The translations under genes and the position numbers were made by a program. The notes beneath the pieces are model-generated. The model made no database searches and was not told the DNA's origin. It worked only from the letters and a program-made list of their open reading frames with translations. This document shows, piece after piece, positions 34,977-43,792 of a stretch of 64,000 nt of DNA (within the stretch, counting starts at the first letter, position 1; every line of letters starts with the position of its first letter). Source of the stretch: JAGWRI01 sp963728785 (lineage in GTDB: Bacteria > Gemmatimonadota > Gemmatimonadetes > Gemmatimonadales > Gemmatimonadaceae); NCBI GenBank assembly GCA_963728785.1, contig CAVSKV010000002.1, positions 310,001 to 374,000 of the forward strand. The letters run 5' to 3'.

Positions 34977-35300
34977 CTGCGGGTTCCTCTAAGGATTTCC
35001 GTAAGGATTTTCGTGGCGCATTCCCTGCCGGTCTCGTCAGGAATTCTGGAGACGCCTGAATTTGCTCTGCTGCGATCGGAACTTGCGGCCAGATTGTATC
35101 GTACGCCCCGGAACCTAGAGATCTTTCGGATCGACCCCACAGGTAGCGCGCGTTCTGACCAAGGAGAGGTTTGACGCGACCAAAGAATGTTGCGAGGCCG
35201 AGAGCCGGGAGCCTGACGCGGTTGCTCTTTTCGGTTCTGCCCTTGGCGGTGGACGATACTGGAAATTCGGTCCTGTTACCCGGTCAGATGCTCGAGCCGA
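34977..35300. other. intergenic spacer between the two 12-bp arrays
   Basis: No gene is supported here. Together with 34599-34880 and 35409-35686 it makes up a non-coding block of about 1 kb between the hsd operon and the recombination module, which are divergent. Promoters for both probably lie here, but I cannot place them. Confidence 0.4.
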
Positions 35301-35408
35301 GTTTCCCGTGGAGTTTCACGTTCAGTTTCGCCTTCATTTTCACCTTCAGTTTCTCCTTGAGTTTCTCCTACAGTTTCCCCTTGAGTTTCTCCTACAGATT
35401 ACCCTGGG
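35301..35408 (+). repeat. 12-bp tandem array 2 (9 units)
   Basis: Nine 12-bp units from 35301, consensus GTTTCnCCTTnA, for example GTTTCTCCTTGA (35349) and GTTTCTCCTACA (35361 and 35385, identical). Unit length and the GTTTC start are the same as in array 1, and both have the same orientation, so the two are related. Confidence 0.75.
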
Positions 35409-35686
35409 GTATGCTGGGACTCCACTGAGATTCCGCCTACCGTCGTACCTCCGATTCGGGGGTCAGTTTCCGGTTCCCCGACGTAGCCGGCATGGATTAT
35501 AATCCGTTATCACAGTGGGGCTCCGGCCACGAAGCCGGGTTTCGAGCGGCAATCGCAATGAGAACGGTGAGTGCGAGGGTCGAAGTCCCCGTGGTTGGCC
35601 GTAATGGCGCCTTTGGATCCCACGGCCGCACTTCGGTATCTTAGGATTCCCCTCATCGTCCCGCCTTCCAACGGCGGGGAGGACGC

Positions 35687-36469
35687 ATGAAGTCAAAGAG
35701 CGATGCCAAGCGAGGAGCACGCCGGCAAAGTAGGATACTTTTTTCAACCATTCTCGCCGGGCCCGGTGAGAATGGCGGCCTGACTACGCTGCCCTCGCAG
35801 TTACTCGGTCCGATCTACGTTGAAGACGCGCTGATCGGCCCCCACCAGCTGCCGTCGAGCCTCCTGGTGAGCCTAATGCGCATCGTTCTGCAGGGTCCAG
35901 GGAACGACGGTTATCGCGCTTTCCTGTGCCAGAGCCTCGCCGAAAATTTCTACCCTCGCCCGGTGGATAGGCGGCGTTGGCCTGCCGTGCGCCGTGCTGC
36001 AGAAGAACGGGCTCGGGAACGACGAACCACGGTTGAGCGACAGCTCGTGGAAGCGACGGCCGCGGCAATTGCACTAATCGCGCCCGCCGACGTCGTATCC
36101 TCTCCCGAGCGGACCTTTGAGCAGGCCGTTCGACAGCGGATCAATGAGCTCGTGACGGCAGATCTCCTCGGACCCGATTGGCGGCACTGCAGCGGGAACA
36201 GACGGGCGGGCGAGCCTCGTGATAGTGACCGGTGCGACGACGCTGCATCGACCAGTCCAAGCCCTGAAGACCACGTCATTGAAAGCGAGCACCTCCGTGA
36301 GTGGGTTGGCCGGGCCAAATTGAGCCCTCGTGAACGGGAAGTCCTGTCCGCGGTGGCCGACGGCTGGACGGTCGAGGAGTGGGCCCGGAGCCAAGGCATC
36401 AAGGCATCGGGCGCTCGTACCGCGCTCATGAGGGCGCGCCGAAAGCTCAAGGCGGCAGCGGCGGAATAG
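35687..36469 (+). CDS. sigma-region-4-like HTH regulator of the island
   Basis: 260 residues; ATG at 35687 has GGGGAGG close upstream. Only the last 49 residues are recognisable: LSPREREVLSAVADGWTVEE followed by WARSQGIKASGARTALMRAR, a helix-turn-helix of the sigma-70 region 4 / LuxR type. The N-terminal 200 residues are Arg/Ala-rich, with a segment FYPRPVDRRRWPAVRRAAEE, and match no family I know. It probably controls the element's integration genes. A hairpin with four Ts follows at 36512. Confidence 0.55.
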   Translation: MKSKSDAKRGARRQSRILFSTILAGPGENGGLTTLPSQLLGPIYVEDALIGPHQLPSSLLVSLMRIVLQGPGNDGYRAFLCQSLAENFYPRPVDRRRWPAVRRAAEERARERRTTVERQLVEATAAAIALIAPADVVSSPERTFEQAVRQRINELVTADLLGPDWRHCSGNRRAGEPRDSDRCDDAASTSPSPEDHVIESEHLREWVGRAKLSPREREVLSAVADGWTVEEWARSQGIKASGARTALMRARRKLKAAAAE

Positions 36470-36511
36470 GCCTGTAGACGTTTCGTCGCTGGCGGCGGAA
36501 TACTCGTGTGA

Positions 36512-36539
36512 GGCGCCGGACTTTGCTCCGGGGCCTTTT
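36512..36539 (+). terminator. rho-independent terminator
   Basis: GGCGCCGGA pairs with TCCGGGGCC around a short loop (one mismatch in nine) and is followed directly by TTTT (36536-36539). It ends transcription of the sigma-like gene before the excisionase-integrase pair. Confidence 0.65.
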
Positions 36540-36598
36540 CGTTTGCCCGCTGCCCAGGAGGGCAGCTTCAGTTCCACGAAACGTCGAAGGAGAGCACG

Positions 36599-36988
36599 AT
36601 GCTGGCCGCCAACTCGTTGACCCGGGCCGACTTCCTCAGTCGCTGGACCTCTGCGCGAGCTACGCTCGCGGAGTCCGGAGCATTCGTTGACGCCGCAAGG
36701 CTTCTGGATCGCGTTCTGGCCGACGTGGAGGCGGTTTTCGCATCCGAGGAGGGTGAGACCTTAACTCTCCGTCAGGCGGCAGAGCAGAGCGGTTATTCGC
36801 CGGACCACATCGGCCGGCTCATTCGGACCGGAACGATTCCGAACGCCGGGCGGCCCCGATCGCCCCGGGTCCGCCGGGCCGACCTCCCGCGCAAGCCGTC
36901 CAGGTTGCCGAATCCCCACCCCCGCCCCCAACTTCTGGGCGCAGAACCCGAACAGATCGCGCGGTCCGTCGTCACCTCACACGCATGA
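36599..36988 (+). CDS. excisionase-like HTH protein
   Basis: 129 residues; ATG at 36599 follows AAGGAGA. The middle holds a MerR/excisionase-type helix-turn-helix: LTLRQAAEQSGYSPDHIGRL, then IRTGTIPNAGRP, the usual wing, and basic RSPRVRRADLPRKPSR. The N-terminus is helical (RWTSARATLAESGAFVDAAR). It overlaps the integrase start by 4 bp (ATGA). By position it is the recombination directionality factor, or a repressor of the integrase. Confidence 0.65.
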   Translation: MLAANSLTRADFLSRWTSARATLAESGAFVDAARLLDRVLADVEAVFASEEGETLTLRQAAEQSGYSPDHIGRLIRTGTIPNAGRPRSPRVRRADLPRKPSRLPNPHPRPQLLGAEPEQIARSVVTSHA

Positions 36989-38175
36989 GGGGTACGATGA
37001 ACCGAAATCGGGGAAGGTGGAGCTATCTGGCGGGCGAAAAGGGGAGGAACCGCGTTCGAGCGTTCGAGGACCGAGCGAACGGGCGCATCTTCCTCGAGCT
37101 GATGTCCAACGGCCGGAAACGGAGAATCGCCACCGGCCACCGGGACCGCGAACTCGCCAAGCAGCAGGCGGAGGAGTTGGCGGTCAAGCTCAGGCGGCCG
37201 GCGACGGCCGATCGACAAGAGGTCACGCTCGCAGAGCTGATTGACAACTACTTGCGTGAGGTTACCCCGACGAAGGGACCCGTGAAGCAGGTGCACGACC
37301 GGGCTTCGTCGCGGTTGGTGCTCGAAATTCTCGGCGGTGGGCGCACGGCGTCATCGTTGACTCACCGGGACGCAGCGCGATTCCTCGCCGAGCGGCAGCG
37401 ACGTGGCGACCGCAGGCCCAGGGCGAAATCCAGGAAGGATGAGCCGCGAGATGACTCGGACAAAAAGCCGCCGGCAGTTCGTAGCCGGGTGATCGGGTAC
37501 GATCTCCAGTGGCTGATGGCCGTGCTCAACTGGGGAACGCGGGGCGGATTGCTGGATCGGAATCCACTGTTGGGATTCCGAATCCCGCGTGAGCCGAGCC
37601 CTCGGCGGCCGATCGTCACCGACGAGCAGTACAAGGCGCTGCTCGCTGTAGCCGAGTCGGAGGACCCGTTTGCTCGACTGGCATTGGTTCTCGCCAATGA
37701 AACGGGGCACCGCATCGGAGCGATTCGCAACCTGCGGTGGAGCGATGTCGAGCTTCAAGGGGCCGAGTCGCGTATGAAGTGGCGTGCCGAGAACGACAAG
37801 ATCCATTTCGAGCACACCACTCCCCTCACCGACGCCGCGGTTCAAGAGCTCGAGGCCGCGCGTCGTCGGAGACGTGCTATCGGCGACGGATGGGTCATCC
37901 CATCGCCGACGGATCCGCGTGAGCCCGTGTCGCGGAATCTCGTTCGCGACTGGTGGGAGCGGATGCAGACGCTGGCAAAGCTCCCCGAGGAGAAGGGACG
38001 CGGGTGGCACAGTCTCCGCCGGAAATTCGCGACGGAGTTGAAGCACGTTCCACTGAAGGATCTCTGCTATCTGGGCGGTTGGAAGGACCCGCAGACGATT
38101 CTCAAGTGCTACCAGCGAGCGGACGAGGCGACGATGCAGGAAGCCCTCAAGTCTCGACGTGTGTTAAACGCATGA
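36985..38175 (+). CDS. tyrosine recombinase / island integrase
   Basis: 396 residues. A second start, ATG at 36997, has AGGGG at better spacing. The N-terminal part (to about 75) is the arm-binding-type region, followed by a core-binding domain (VTLAELIDNYLREVTPTKGP) with an unusual charged insertion near 135-165. Catalytic residues: Arg243 (ETGHRIGAIRNLRW), His342 and Arg345 (WHSLRRKFATEL), Trp366 in the second-His position (LGGWKD) and Tyr376 (LKCYQRAD). The stop is 97 bp from the tRNA-Ile 3' end, the expected place for an integrase that targets it. Confidence 0.92.
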   Translation: MRGTMNRNRGRWSYLAGEKGRNRVRAFEDRANGRIFLELMSNGRKRRIATGHRDRELAKQQAEELAVKLRRPATADRQEVTLAELIDNYLREVTPTKGPVKQVHDRASSRLVLEILGGGRTASSLTHRDAARFLAERQRRGDRRPRAKSRKDEPRDDSDKKPPAVRSRVIGYDLQWLMAVLNWGTRGGLLDRNPLLGFRIPREPSPRRPIVTDEQYKALLAVAESEDPFARLALVLANETGHRIGAIRNLRWSDVELQGAESRMKWRAENDKIHFEHTTPLTDAAVQELEAARRRRRAIGDGWVIPSPTDPREPVSRNLVRDWWERMQTLAKLPEEKGRGWHSLRRKFATELKHVPLKDLCYLGGWKDPQTILKCYQRADEATMQEALKSRRVLNA

Positions 38176-38272
38176 ACGGACAGGGGAACGGACAGGGCGG
38201 CCCAATTTTCGCCCCACGCGAAAGCCCCGCTCGACGGTGGAAGTCATAGCGGGGCTTGATGTTCGCGGACAG
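38172..38272 (+). repeat. putative integrase arm-type sites, right end
   Basis: The 23-bp stretch 38172-38194, identical to 19352-19374, carries two GAACGGACA nonamers (38174 and 38186). A weaker copy, CGCGGACAG, ends at 38272 next to the tRNA. The first repeat overlaps the last codons of the integrase. The role is inferred from symmetry with the left end. Confidence 0.55.
38222..38257 (-). terminator. terminator downstream of tRNA-Ile
   Basis: AAGCCCCGCT (38222-38231) and AGCGGGGCTT (38248-38257) form a perfect 10-bp stem with a 16-base loop. In the direction of tRNA transcription the second arm is followed by TTTCG. It is carried by the island and serves the restored tRNA. Confidence 0.7.
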
Positions 38273-38346
<74 letters not shown>

Positions 38347-38408
38347 TGCAGGAGCCCGAAACCTAGCCCAGCCCACGACCTCGGTCAACGATTCCACAGA
38401 CTGGCCGT

Positions 38409-38711
38409 TCACTCGTCGTATTTGCCCGGCCGAGTGGGATGCTCGTCGTCGTCCACGTCCAGCTCGTCGTACTCGTCGTCGAGATCTACGAGGTCGTCGT
38501 CATCCTCATCATCGAGATCGTCCTCGTCATCGTCGAGGTCGTCGTCGTCGAGATCCTCGTCATCGTCGAGATCATCGTCATCGAAGTCGTCGTCGTCCGG
38601 TTCGGCGTCGTCCGCCTCCAGGTCATCGTCCCCGAACTCGTCGGGCTCATCATCATCCTTTCTCGGGCGCAGAACGAACCCCTCGTCTGACGAACCGCAC
38701 TCGGCCAGCAT
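38409..38711 (-). CDS. highly acidic low-complexity protein
   Basis: 100 residues; ATG at 38711 has GGAGAG upstream (38726 is an alternative). After MLAECGSSDEGFVLRPRK the chain is almost pure Asp/Glu with scattered Leu (runs such as DDLDDDEDLDDDDLDDDED), ending EHPTRPGKYDE. No fold is predicted; such tails are found in small nucleoid- or RNA-associated acidic proteins. The DNA is a GAC/GAG-rich near-repeat, so it may vary in length. It lies just downstream of typA on the same strand. Confidence 0.55.
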   Translation of the reverse strand: MLAECGSSDEGFVLRPRKDDDEPDEFGDDDLEADDAEPDDDDFDDDDLDDDEDLDDDDLDDDEDDLDDEDDDDLVDLDDEYDELDVDDDEHPTRPGKYDE

Positions 38712-38744
38712 TGCTCGACTCTCCATGGAGGGTTGGGGAAAACT

Positions 38745-40580
38745 CTACAACGAAGCCCGCTCGCGCTTGGCACCGCGCATCAGCTTCTTCCGGTCCGACG
38801 TACTCAGATACCGCTTCCGCAGCCTGATGCTCGCCGGCGTGATCTCGATCAGTTCGTCATCCTCGATATACTCAAGAGCGCCTTCCAAGGTCAACTCCCT
38901 GGGCGGCTCCAAGTTAATGTGGTCGTCGGCCGACTTGGACCGCATGTTGGTCAGCTTCTTTTCCTTGGTGGGGTTGACGTCCATATCGCCCGGACGTGAA
39001 TTCTCCCCCACGATCATCCCTTCGTATACCAGGTCGCCAGGTTTCACGAACAGCGTGGACCGCTCCTGGAGGTTGCCCAGCGCGAACGCCACGATGGCCC
39101 CCCCCTCCATGGACACCAGGGTGCCACGGCTGCGCCCGGCCAGCGGGCCCGCCCACGGACCGTAATCCAGGAACCGGTGGTGCATGATGCCGACGCCCCG
39201 CGTGTCGGTGAGGAACTCGCTCCGATAGCCGAACAGTCCGCGCGCTGGGATCCGGTACAACAGCCGTACCAGCCCCTGCCCCGGATTCTTCATCTCGATC
39301 ATCTCGGCCCTGCGCGGCCCCAGCTTCTCGAACACGATGCCCAAGGACTCATCGGGCACGTCGATCGCCAATTCTTCATACGGCTCGAGCCGCTCACCGT
39401 TGGGACCCTCGCGCGTGATGACCCGCGGACGGCTGACCTGGAACTCGAACCCCTCGCGACGCATGGTCTCCATGAGGATGGACAGGTGCAGCTCGCCGCG
39501 CCCCGATACGGTCCAGGTGTCGGTGGCGTCGGTCTCCTCCACGCGCAGCGCCACGTTGCGCTCCAACTCGTGGAACAGCCGCTCCCGCACCTGCCGCGAC
39601 GTGACGAACTTGCCGTCCTGACCCGCGAACGGCGAGTTGTTCACCAGGAAGTCCACCGAAATGGTGGGCTCCTCCACGGCGATGCCGGCCAGCCGGTCGG
39701 GATGCTCGAGGTCGGTGACGGTGAGCCCGATCTCCACGTTGTCCAGTCCGGCCAGGGCCACGATCTCGCCGGCCGCCGCCTCGGTCACCTCCACCCGCTC
39801 CAGCCCCTCGAACGCGAACAGCTTGGTCACCCGCGCCTGGTCGCTCTTCTGGAGCGGGTCGAGCGGCAGCAGCATGACCTGGTCGCCGACGTGCACCGTG
39901 CCCCGCTCCACGCGCCCGATGCCCAGGCGTCCGAGGTAGGGCGAGTAGTCGATGGTGGACACCAGCATCTGGAACGGCCCCCCGGCGTCGTGCGGCGGCG
40001 CCGGCACGTGCTCCACGATGGCGTCGAACAGCGGCTTGAGGTCCACGGCGGGCACCGCGAGGTCCATGGTGGACACGCCCTCGCGCGCCGAAGCGTACAC
40101 CACCGGGGCGTCGAGCTGCTCATCGTCGGCTTCGAGTTCGATGAACAGGTCCAGCACTTCGTCGTGCACGCGCACCGGGTCGGCGCCCGGGCGGTCGATC
40201 TTGTTGATGACCACGATGGGCACGCGGCCCAGGGCCAGCGCCTTGCGCAGCACGAACCGCGTCTGCGGCATCGGGCCGTCGAACGCGTCCACCACGAGCA
40301 GCACGCCGTCCACCATGCGCAGAATGCGCTCCACCTCGCCACCGAAGTCGGCGTGGCCCGGCGTATCCACGATGTTGATCTTGGTGCCCAGCCAGTGCAC
40401 CGAGGTGTTCTTGGCCAGGATGGTGATGCCCCGCTCGCGCTCGAGCGGGTTGGAATCCATCACGCGCTCCTGGACGATCTGATTCTCACGGAAAGCGCCC
40501 CCCTGGCGGAGCATCTTGTCCACCAGGGTGGTCTTGCCGTGATCGACGTGCGCGATAATGGCGATGTTGCGAATTTCCAT
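38745..40580 (-). CDS. typA: translational GTPase TypA/BipA
   Basis: 611 residues, full length. GTPase domain: P-loop AHVDHGKT (10-17), switch ERERGITI, G3 DTPGHADFGGEVERIL, G4 NKIDRPGA. Then EF-G-like domains and the TypA-specific C-terminus (YRSEFLTDTRGVGIMHHRFL, GGAIVAFALGNLQERSTLF, GMIVGENSRPGDMDVNPTKE). It binds the 70S ribosome and is needed for 50S assembly and growth in cold or stress. Monocistronic, next to the acidic gene. Confidence 0.97.
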   Translation of the reverse strand: MEIRNIAIIAHVDHGKTTLVDKMLRQGGAFRENQIVQERVMDSNPLERERGITILAKNTSVHWLGTKINIVDTPGHADFGGEVERILRMVDGVLLVVDAFDGPMPQTRFVLRKALALGRVPIVVINKIDRPGADPVRVHDEVLDLFIELEADDEQLDAPVVYASAREGVSTMDLAVPAVDLKPLFDAIVEHVPAPPHDAGGPFQMLVSTIDYSPYLGRLGIGRVERGTVHVGDQVMLLPLDPLQKSDQARVTKLFAFEGLERVEVTEAAAGEIVALAGLDNVEIGLTVTDLEHPDRLAGIAVEEPTISVDFLVNNSPFAGQDGKFVTSRQVRERLFHELERNVALRVEETDATDTWTVSGRGELHLSILMETMRREGFEFQVSRPRVITREGPNGERLEPYEELAIDVPDESLGIVFEKLGPRRAEMIEMKNPGQGLVRLLYRIPARGLFGYRSEFLTDTRGVGIMHHRFLDYGPWAGPLAGRSRGTLVSMEGGAIVAFALGNLQERSTLFVKPGDLVYEGMIVGENSRPGDMDVNPTKEKKLTNMRSKSADDHINLEPPRELTLEGALEYIEDDELIEITPASIRLRKRYLSTSDRKKLMRGAKRERASL

Positions 40581-40955
40581 AGCCTTGAAACTTAGCGGGA
40601 AATGGGGTGCGCGTTCAAGTCACGGTGAGGGGCAGATTTAGGCGCTGGGTGGTGGGATAAAAGGAACGCAGCCGTGGCCCGGTAGGTAAGCACCGCCAAC
40701 TCCATCGCCTCGCCGGTGACCTCGAGATTGCCAGGATTCTGCATCCTTCATTCTGGTCCAAATCGGCCCATTCAGCGCACCAGAAGGCAGCGTTCGTCAT
40801 CGAACCGCTGCATCCGTTTGCCCGAAGTGCTGTCCTACCGTCCTACCGTCGTACGCTCCCCAGCCATCCAGATCCCCACTCTGCCCCCTTGCCAACCGGC
40901 GCCCAATTCCCCATCCTGTCAAATACTGGCCTCACGTAACCGAGGAGGTGGTCGC
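40581..40955. other. intergenic region with a short 8-bp array
   Basis: No gene is supported. At 40831-40854 three 8-bp units TGTCCTAC, CGTCCTAC, CGTCGTAC lie in tandem; CGTCCTAC is the reverse complement of the unit repeated at 42262-42285. Confidence 0.5.
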
Positions 40956-41147
40956 ATGCACCAGTCCGGCGACACCGCCAGCATGGATTACCCGCACGGA
41001 CGCGGGTACGGTCATGACTACATGCGCGGTGGCGAAGTACTCGGCGGCTATGGATACGCCGACAGAGAGGAGTACCAGAAGCCCCGAGGCGAACAGGAAG
41101 AAGCCAAGGACGAAAGGAACGACGGGAGCCAGGAAGGGCGAACCTAG
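40956..41147 (+). CDS. small Gly/Tyr/Glu-rich hypothetical protein
   Basis: 63 residues. ATG at 40956 follows a strong AGGAGGTGG with about 8-bp spacing. The sequence is polar: MHQSGDTASMDYPHGRGYGH, then VLGGYGYADREEYQK and an acidic tail. No family is recognised. The opposite strand (40932-41162) also has an open frame with a transmembrane-like run but no binding site. I favour the + strand because of the ribosome binding site. Low confidence. Confidence 0.4.
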   Translation: MHQSGDTASMDYPHGRGYGHDYMRGGEVLGGYGYADREEYQKPRGEQEEAKDERNDGSQEGRT

Positions 41148-41277
41148 CGCACGGCGCGACATGATCGTCGCTCTAGTGCGCCAAGCCAGAAACGAAAGCG
41201 GAGTGCAGATCGGGAATTCGCACTCCGCTTCTCTTTGCCGCCTGGAAAGGAAGACGGCAAGACGGCGCTTCGCAATT

Positions 41278-41325
41278 GGCTGTCCGACGGTCCGACGGTC
41301 CGACTGTTTGACTGTCCGACTGCCA
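41278..41325 (+). repeat. 8-bp tandem array downstream of the CDF gene
   Basis: Six 8-bp units: GGCTGTCC, GACGGTCC, GACGGTCC, GACTGTTT, GACTGTCC, GACTGCCA. They end 10 bp before the stop of the CDF transporter. Confidence 0.75.
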
Positions 41326-41334
41326 TCCTGGTAT

Positions 41335-42243
41335 TCAGTGCACGTGCTCCGCGTCGCGCGCGCCCATCCCGACGCGCTCCAACTGCATGGTCACGTGGTG
41401 AATACCCAGCTCCGCCAGCACGTCGTGAGCCTGCTCCAGCACCGACTGGTGCCGCTCGGGATCGCGCACCAGCGCGTGGGCGCTGGCCGCCACGAGCCCC
41501 GACGACACGGTCCAGACGTGCAGGTCGTGGACGCTCTCCACACCCGGAATGGCTTCGAGCCTGGCGCGCACGCCGTCCAGCGGAATGTGGCCCGGCGCCG
41601 ATTCGAGCAGCACGTCCACCGACTCCCGCACCAGGCGCCAGGCGCCGCGCATGATGAGCACCGTGCTGAGCAGCGAAGCCAGCGGATCGGCGGGCAGCCA
41701 CCCAGCGGTCCGGATGAGAATGGCCGCCACCACGGTGCCCCCCGACGCCAACAGATCGCCGACCACGTGCAGGTAGGCGCCGCGCACGTTCAGGTTCTCA
41801 CCGTGCACGGGGTGCAGGATGAGCGCAGCCAATGCGTTCACGGCCAGTCCGGCCACCGCCACCAGGAGCATCAGGCCGCCCGCGACGGGCTCCGGATTGC
41901 GCAGGCGGAGCACGGCCTCCACCAGAATCCACGCCGAAATGCCGAGCAGGGTAGCGCCGTTGATCAGCGCGGCAAGGATCTCCCAGCGTAGGTAGCCGTA
42001 CGTCTTTTCGGCGCTGCCCTGCTGGCGGCAGAACCAGGCGACGAACAGCGAAAGTCCGAGGGCGCCGGCGTCGGTGAGCACGTGGCCGGCGTCGGCGAGC
42101 AGGGCCAGCGAATTGGACAGCCAGCCGCCGACGGCCTCGCCCACGAGGAGTACGAGCGTGAGGGCGAGCGCGATGCGCAGGGCGCGCGACCCGGCGGCCT
42201 GCGCGTGGTTGTGCCCGTGGTCATGCGAGTGCTCGTGCGCCAT
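41335..42243 (-). CDS. CDF family cation (Zn2+/Co2+/Cd2+) efflux protein
   Basis: 302 residues. His-rich N-terminus (HEHSHDHGHNH), then six membrane helices with the CDF metal site: LLADAGHVLTDAGAL in helix 2 (His and Asp of the HxxxD pair) and YLHVVGDLLASGG in helix 5. The short cytosolic C-terminal domain (LDGVRARLEAIPGVESVHDL and HVWTVSSGL) forms the dimer. It exports divalent metal in exchange for protons. The nearest relatives are ZitB/CzcD. 8-bp arrays flank it on both sides. Confidence 0.93.
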   Translation of the reverse strand: MAHEHSHDHGHNHAQAAGSRALRIALALTLVLLVGEAVGGWLSNSLALLADAGHVLTDAGALGLSLFVAWFCRQQGSAEKTYGYLRWEILAALINGATLLGISAWILVEAVLRLRNPEPVAGGLMLLVAVAGLAVNALAALILHPVHGENLNVRGAYLHVVGDLLASGGTVVAAILIRTAGWLPADPLASLLSTVLIMRGAWRLVRESVDVLLESAPGHIPLDGVRARLEAIPGVESVHDLHVWTVSSGLVAASAHALVRDPERHQSVLEQAHDVLAELGIHHVTMQLERVGMGARDAEHVH

Positions 42244-42261
42244 GGAGGCAGAAGCTAGACC

Positions 42262-42351
42262 GTAGGACGGTAGGACGGTAGGACGGACGACTGCAAACTA
42301 CGAACGCCCTGCTCTCCGACTGCCCGACTGTCTGACTGCCCGACTGTCTGC
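42262..42351 (+). repeat. two 8-bp tandem arrays between CDF and CorC-type genes
   Basis: GTAGGACG repeats three times (42262-42285). After a 26-bp gap come CTCTCCGA, CTGCCCGA, CTGTCTGA, CTGCCCGA, CTGTCTGC (42312-42351). They fill most of the gap between the divergent genes, where promoters are expected. Confidence 0.75.
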
Positions 42352-42379
42352 CACCCCCCGCCGGCCGTACCTTTCATGC

Positions 42380-43705
42380 ATGGCCATACGCCTCGCGGTT
42401 ATCGTCGTCCTGCTGCTGCTGAACGGATTCTTTGTGGCGGTCGAGTTCGCACTGGTGCGGTCGCGCCGGTCGCGGCTCGAGGCCATGGCCCGGCGCGGCA
42501 ACTGGATGGCCAAGCTGGCCATCCGCGCCACGCACAACCTGCCGCGCATTCTCTCGGCCACGCAGATCGGGGTCACCGTGGCCAGCCTGGCCATCGGCGC
42601 GCTGGCCGAGAATACGCTGGGGCCGTACCTGTCGGCATGGCTGGGCGGATTGCCCCTGCCGCTCGACGTGGGCGTTCGGCTGGCGATCGGGGCCACGGTG
42701 GCGCTGGCGGTGGTGAGCTACTTCCACGTGGTGGTGGGCGAGCTGGTGCCGCGCGGCGCGGCGCTGGCCCACCCCGAGGAGATGGCGGGCTGGCTCACGC
42801 CGCCGCTGCTCGCCTTCGTGTGGCTCACGGCGCCCTTCTCCTGGCTGCTCAACCGGTCGGCCCAGCTCACGCTGCGGCTGCTCGGCCAGGGCACGGGAAA
42901 GGCGGGCGAGAACGTCCACTCGGCCGAGGAGCTGCGCATCCTGGTGGAGCAGAGCCAGGAAGGGGGCATGCTGCTGCCGCAGGACGCCCACCTCATCGAG
43001 GGGGTATTCGAGTTTTCTGAAAAGAACGCCCGCGAGGTGATGACGCCGCGCACCGAGATCGACGCCCTGCCGGTGGAGGCGACGCTCGACGACACGCTGC
43101 AGCTGGTGGAGACCACCCACCGCTCGCGCTACCCGGTGTACGAGGACTCGATAGACAACGTGATCGGGTTGGTGCTGACCAAGGATCTGCTGCCGGTGCT
43201 GCACCACCCGCCGGAGCGGTTCTCGCTGCGCCAGATCATGCGGCCGATGCACGTGGTGCCGGGCTCGCGCGAGGTGGAGGACGTGCTGGCCGACTTCAAG
43301 CGGCTCAAGGAGCACATGGCGATCGTGCTCGACGAGTACGGCGGCACGGCCGGCGTGGTGACCATGGAGGACCTGCTCGAGGAAATCGTGGGCGAGATAC
43401 TGGACGAGTACGACGAGCCGCTGCCGCCGGAGACGTTGACCGCGGGTGACGTGACGTTGGTGCCCGGCTCGATGAACATCGGCGAGTTCAACGAGCGGTT
43501 TGCGCTGTCGGTGCCCGAGACCGACTACACGACCATCGGCGGGTTCGTGTTCGGCACGCTGGGCCGGCTGCCGGTGGCGGGCGACCGCGTGACGGCGCAC
43601 GGCGCCACGTTCACGGTGAAGGAGCTGGACGGGCGGCGCATCGAGACGCTGGCCGTGAAGGTGCCCGGGAGCGACGCGAAGAAGGCGGCCACGGCGGCGA
43701 AGTAG
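42380..43705 (+). CDS. CNNM/CorC-type (hemolysin-family) membrane protein
   Basis: 441 residues. DUF21 membrane domain (LNGFFVAVEFALVRSRRSRL, LPRILSATQIGVTVASLAIG, VVVGELVPRGAAL), then a CBS pair (VMTPRTEIDALPVEATLDDT, LRQIMRPMHVVPGSREVEDV, LKEHMAIVLDEYGGTAGVVT) and a C-terminal CorC_HlyC domain (NERFALSVPETDYTTIGGFV). The family is linked to Mg2+ and Co2+ export and magnesium homeostasis. 'Hemolysin' is a historical name. Divergent from the CDF exporter, so both may be metal-related. Confidence 0.93.
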   Translation: MAIRLAVIVVLLLLNGFFVAVEFALVRSRRSRLEAMARRGNWMAKLAIRATHNLPRILSATQIGVTVASLAIGALAENTLGPYLSAWLGGLPLPLDVGVRLAIGATVALAVVSYFHVVVGELVPRGAALAHPEEMAGWLTPPLLAFVWLTAPFSWLLNRSAQLTLRLLGQGTGKAGENVHSAEELRILVEQSQEGGMLLPQDAHLIEGVFEFSEKNAREVMTPRTEIDALPVEATLDDTLQLVETTHRSRYPVYEDSIDNVIGLVLTKDLLPVLHHPPERFSLRQIMRPMHVVPGSREVEDVLADFKRLKEHMAIVLDEYGGTAGVVTMEDLLEEIVGEILDEYDEPLPPETLTAGDVTLVPGSMNIGEFNERFALSVPETDYTTIGGFVFGTLGRLPVAGDRVTAHGATFTVKELDGRRIETLAVKVPGSDAKKAATAAK

Positions 43706-43792
43706 CCAGGCGGTAGCGTTTCGTGAAGGGAATCCCTATAGTGGCACCGACCGTTCCCCCCGTTGCAGTCCCCCCTTCCAGGAGACTCGCCC

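Noticed and set aside
34844..35140. 98-residue minus-strand frame with Ala-Glu tetrapeptide repeats
   Set aside because: The repeats follow from the 12-bp array. No ribosome binding site; the rest of the frame is not protein-like.
40932..41162. Minus-strand 76-residue membrane-like frame
   Set aside because: It has no binding site, and the opposite strand has a strong AGGAGGTGG before its ATG. Not excluded, only less likely.
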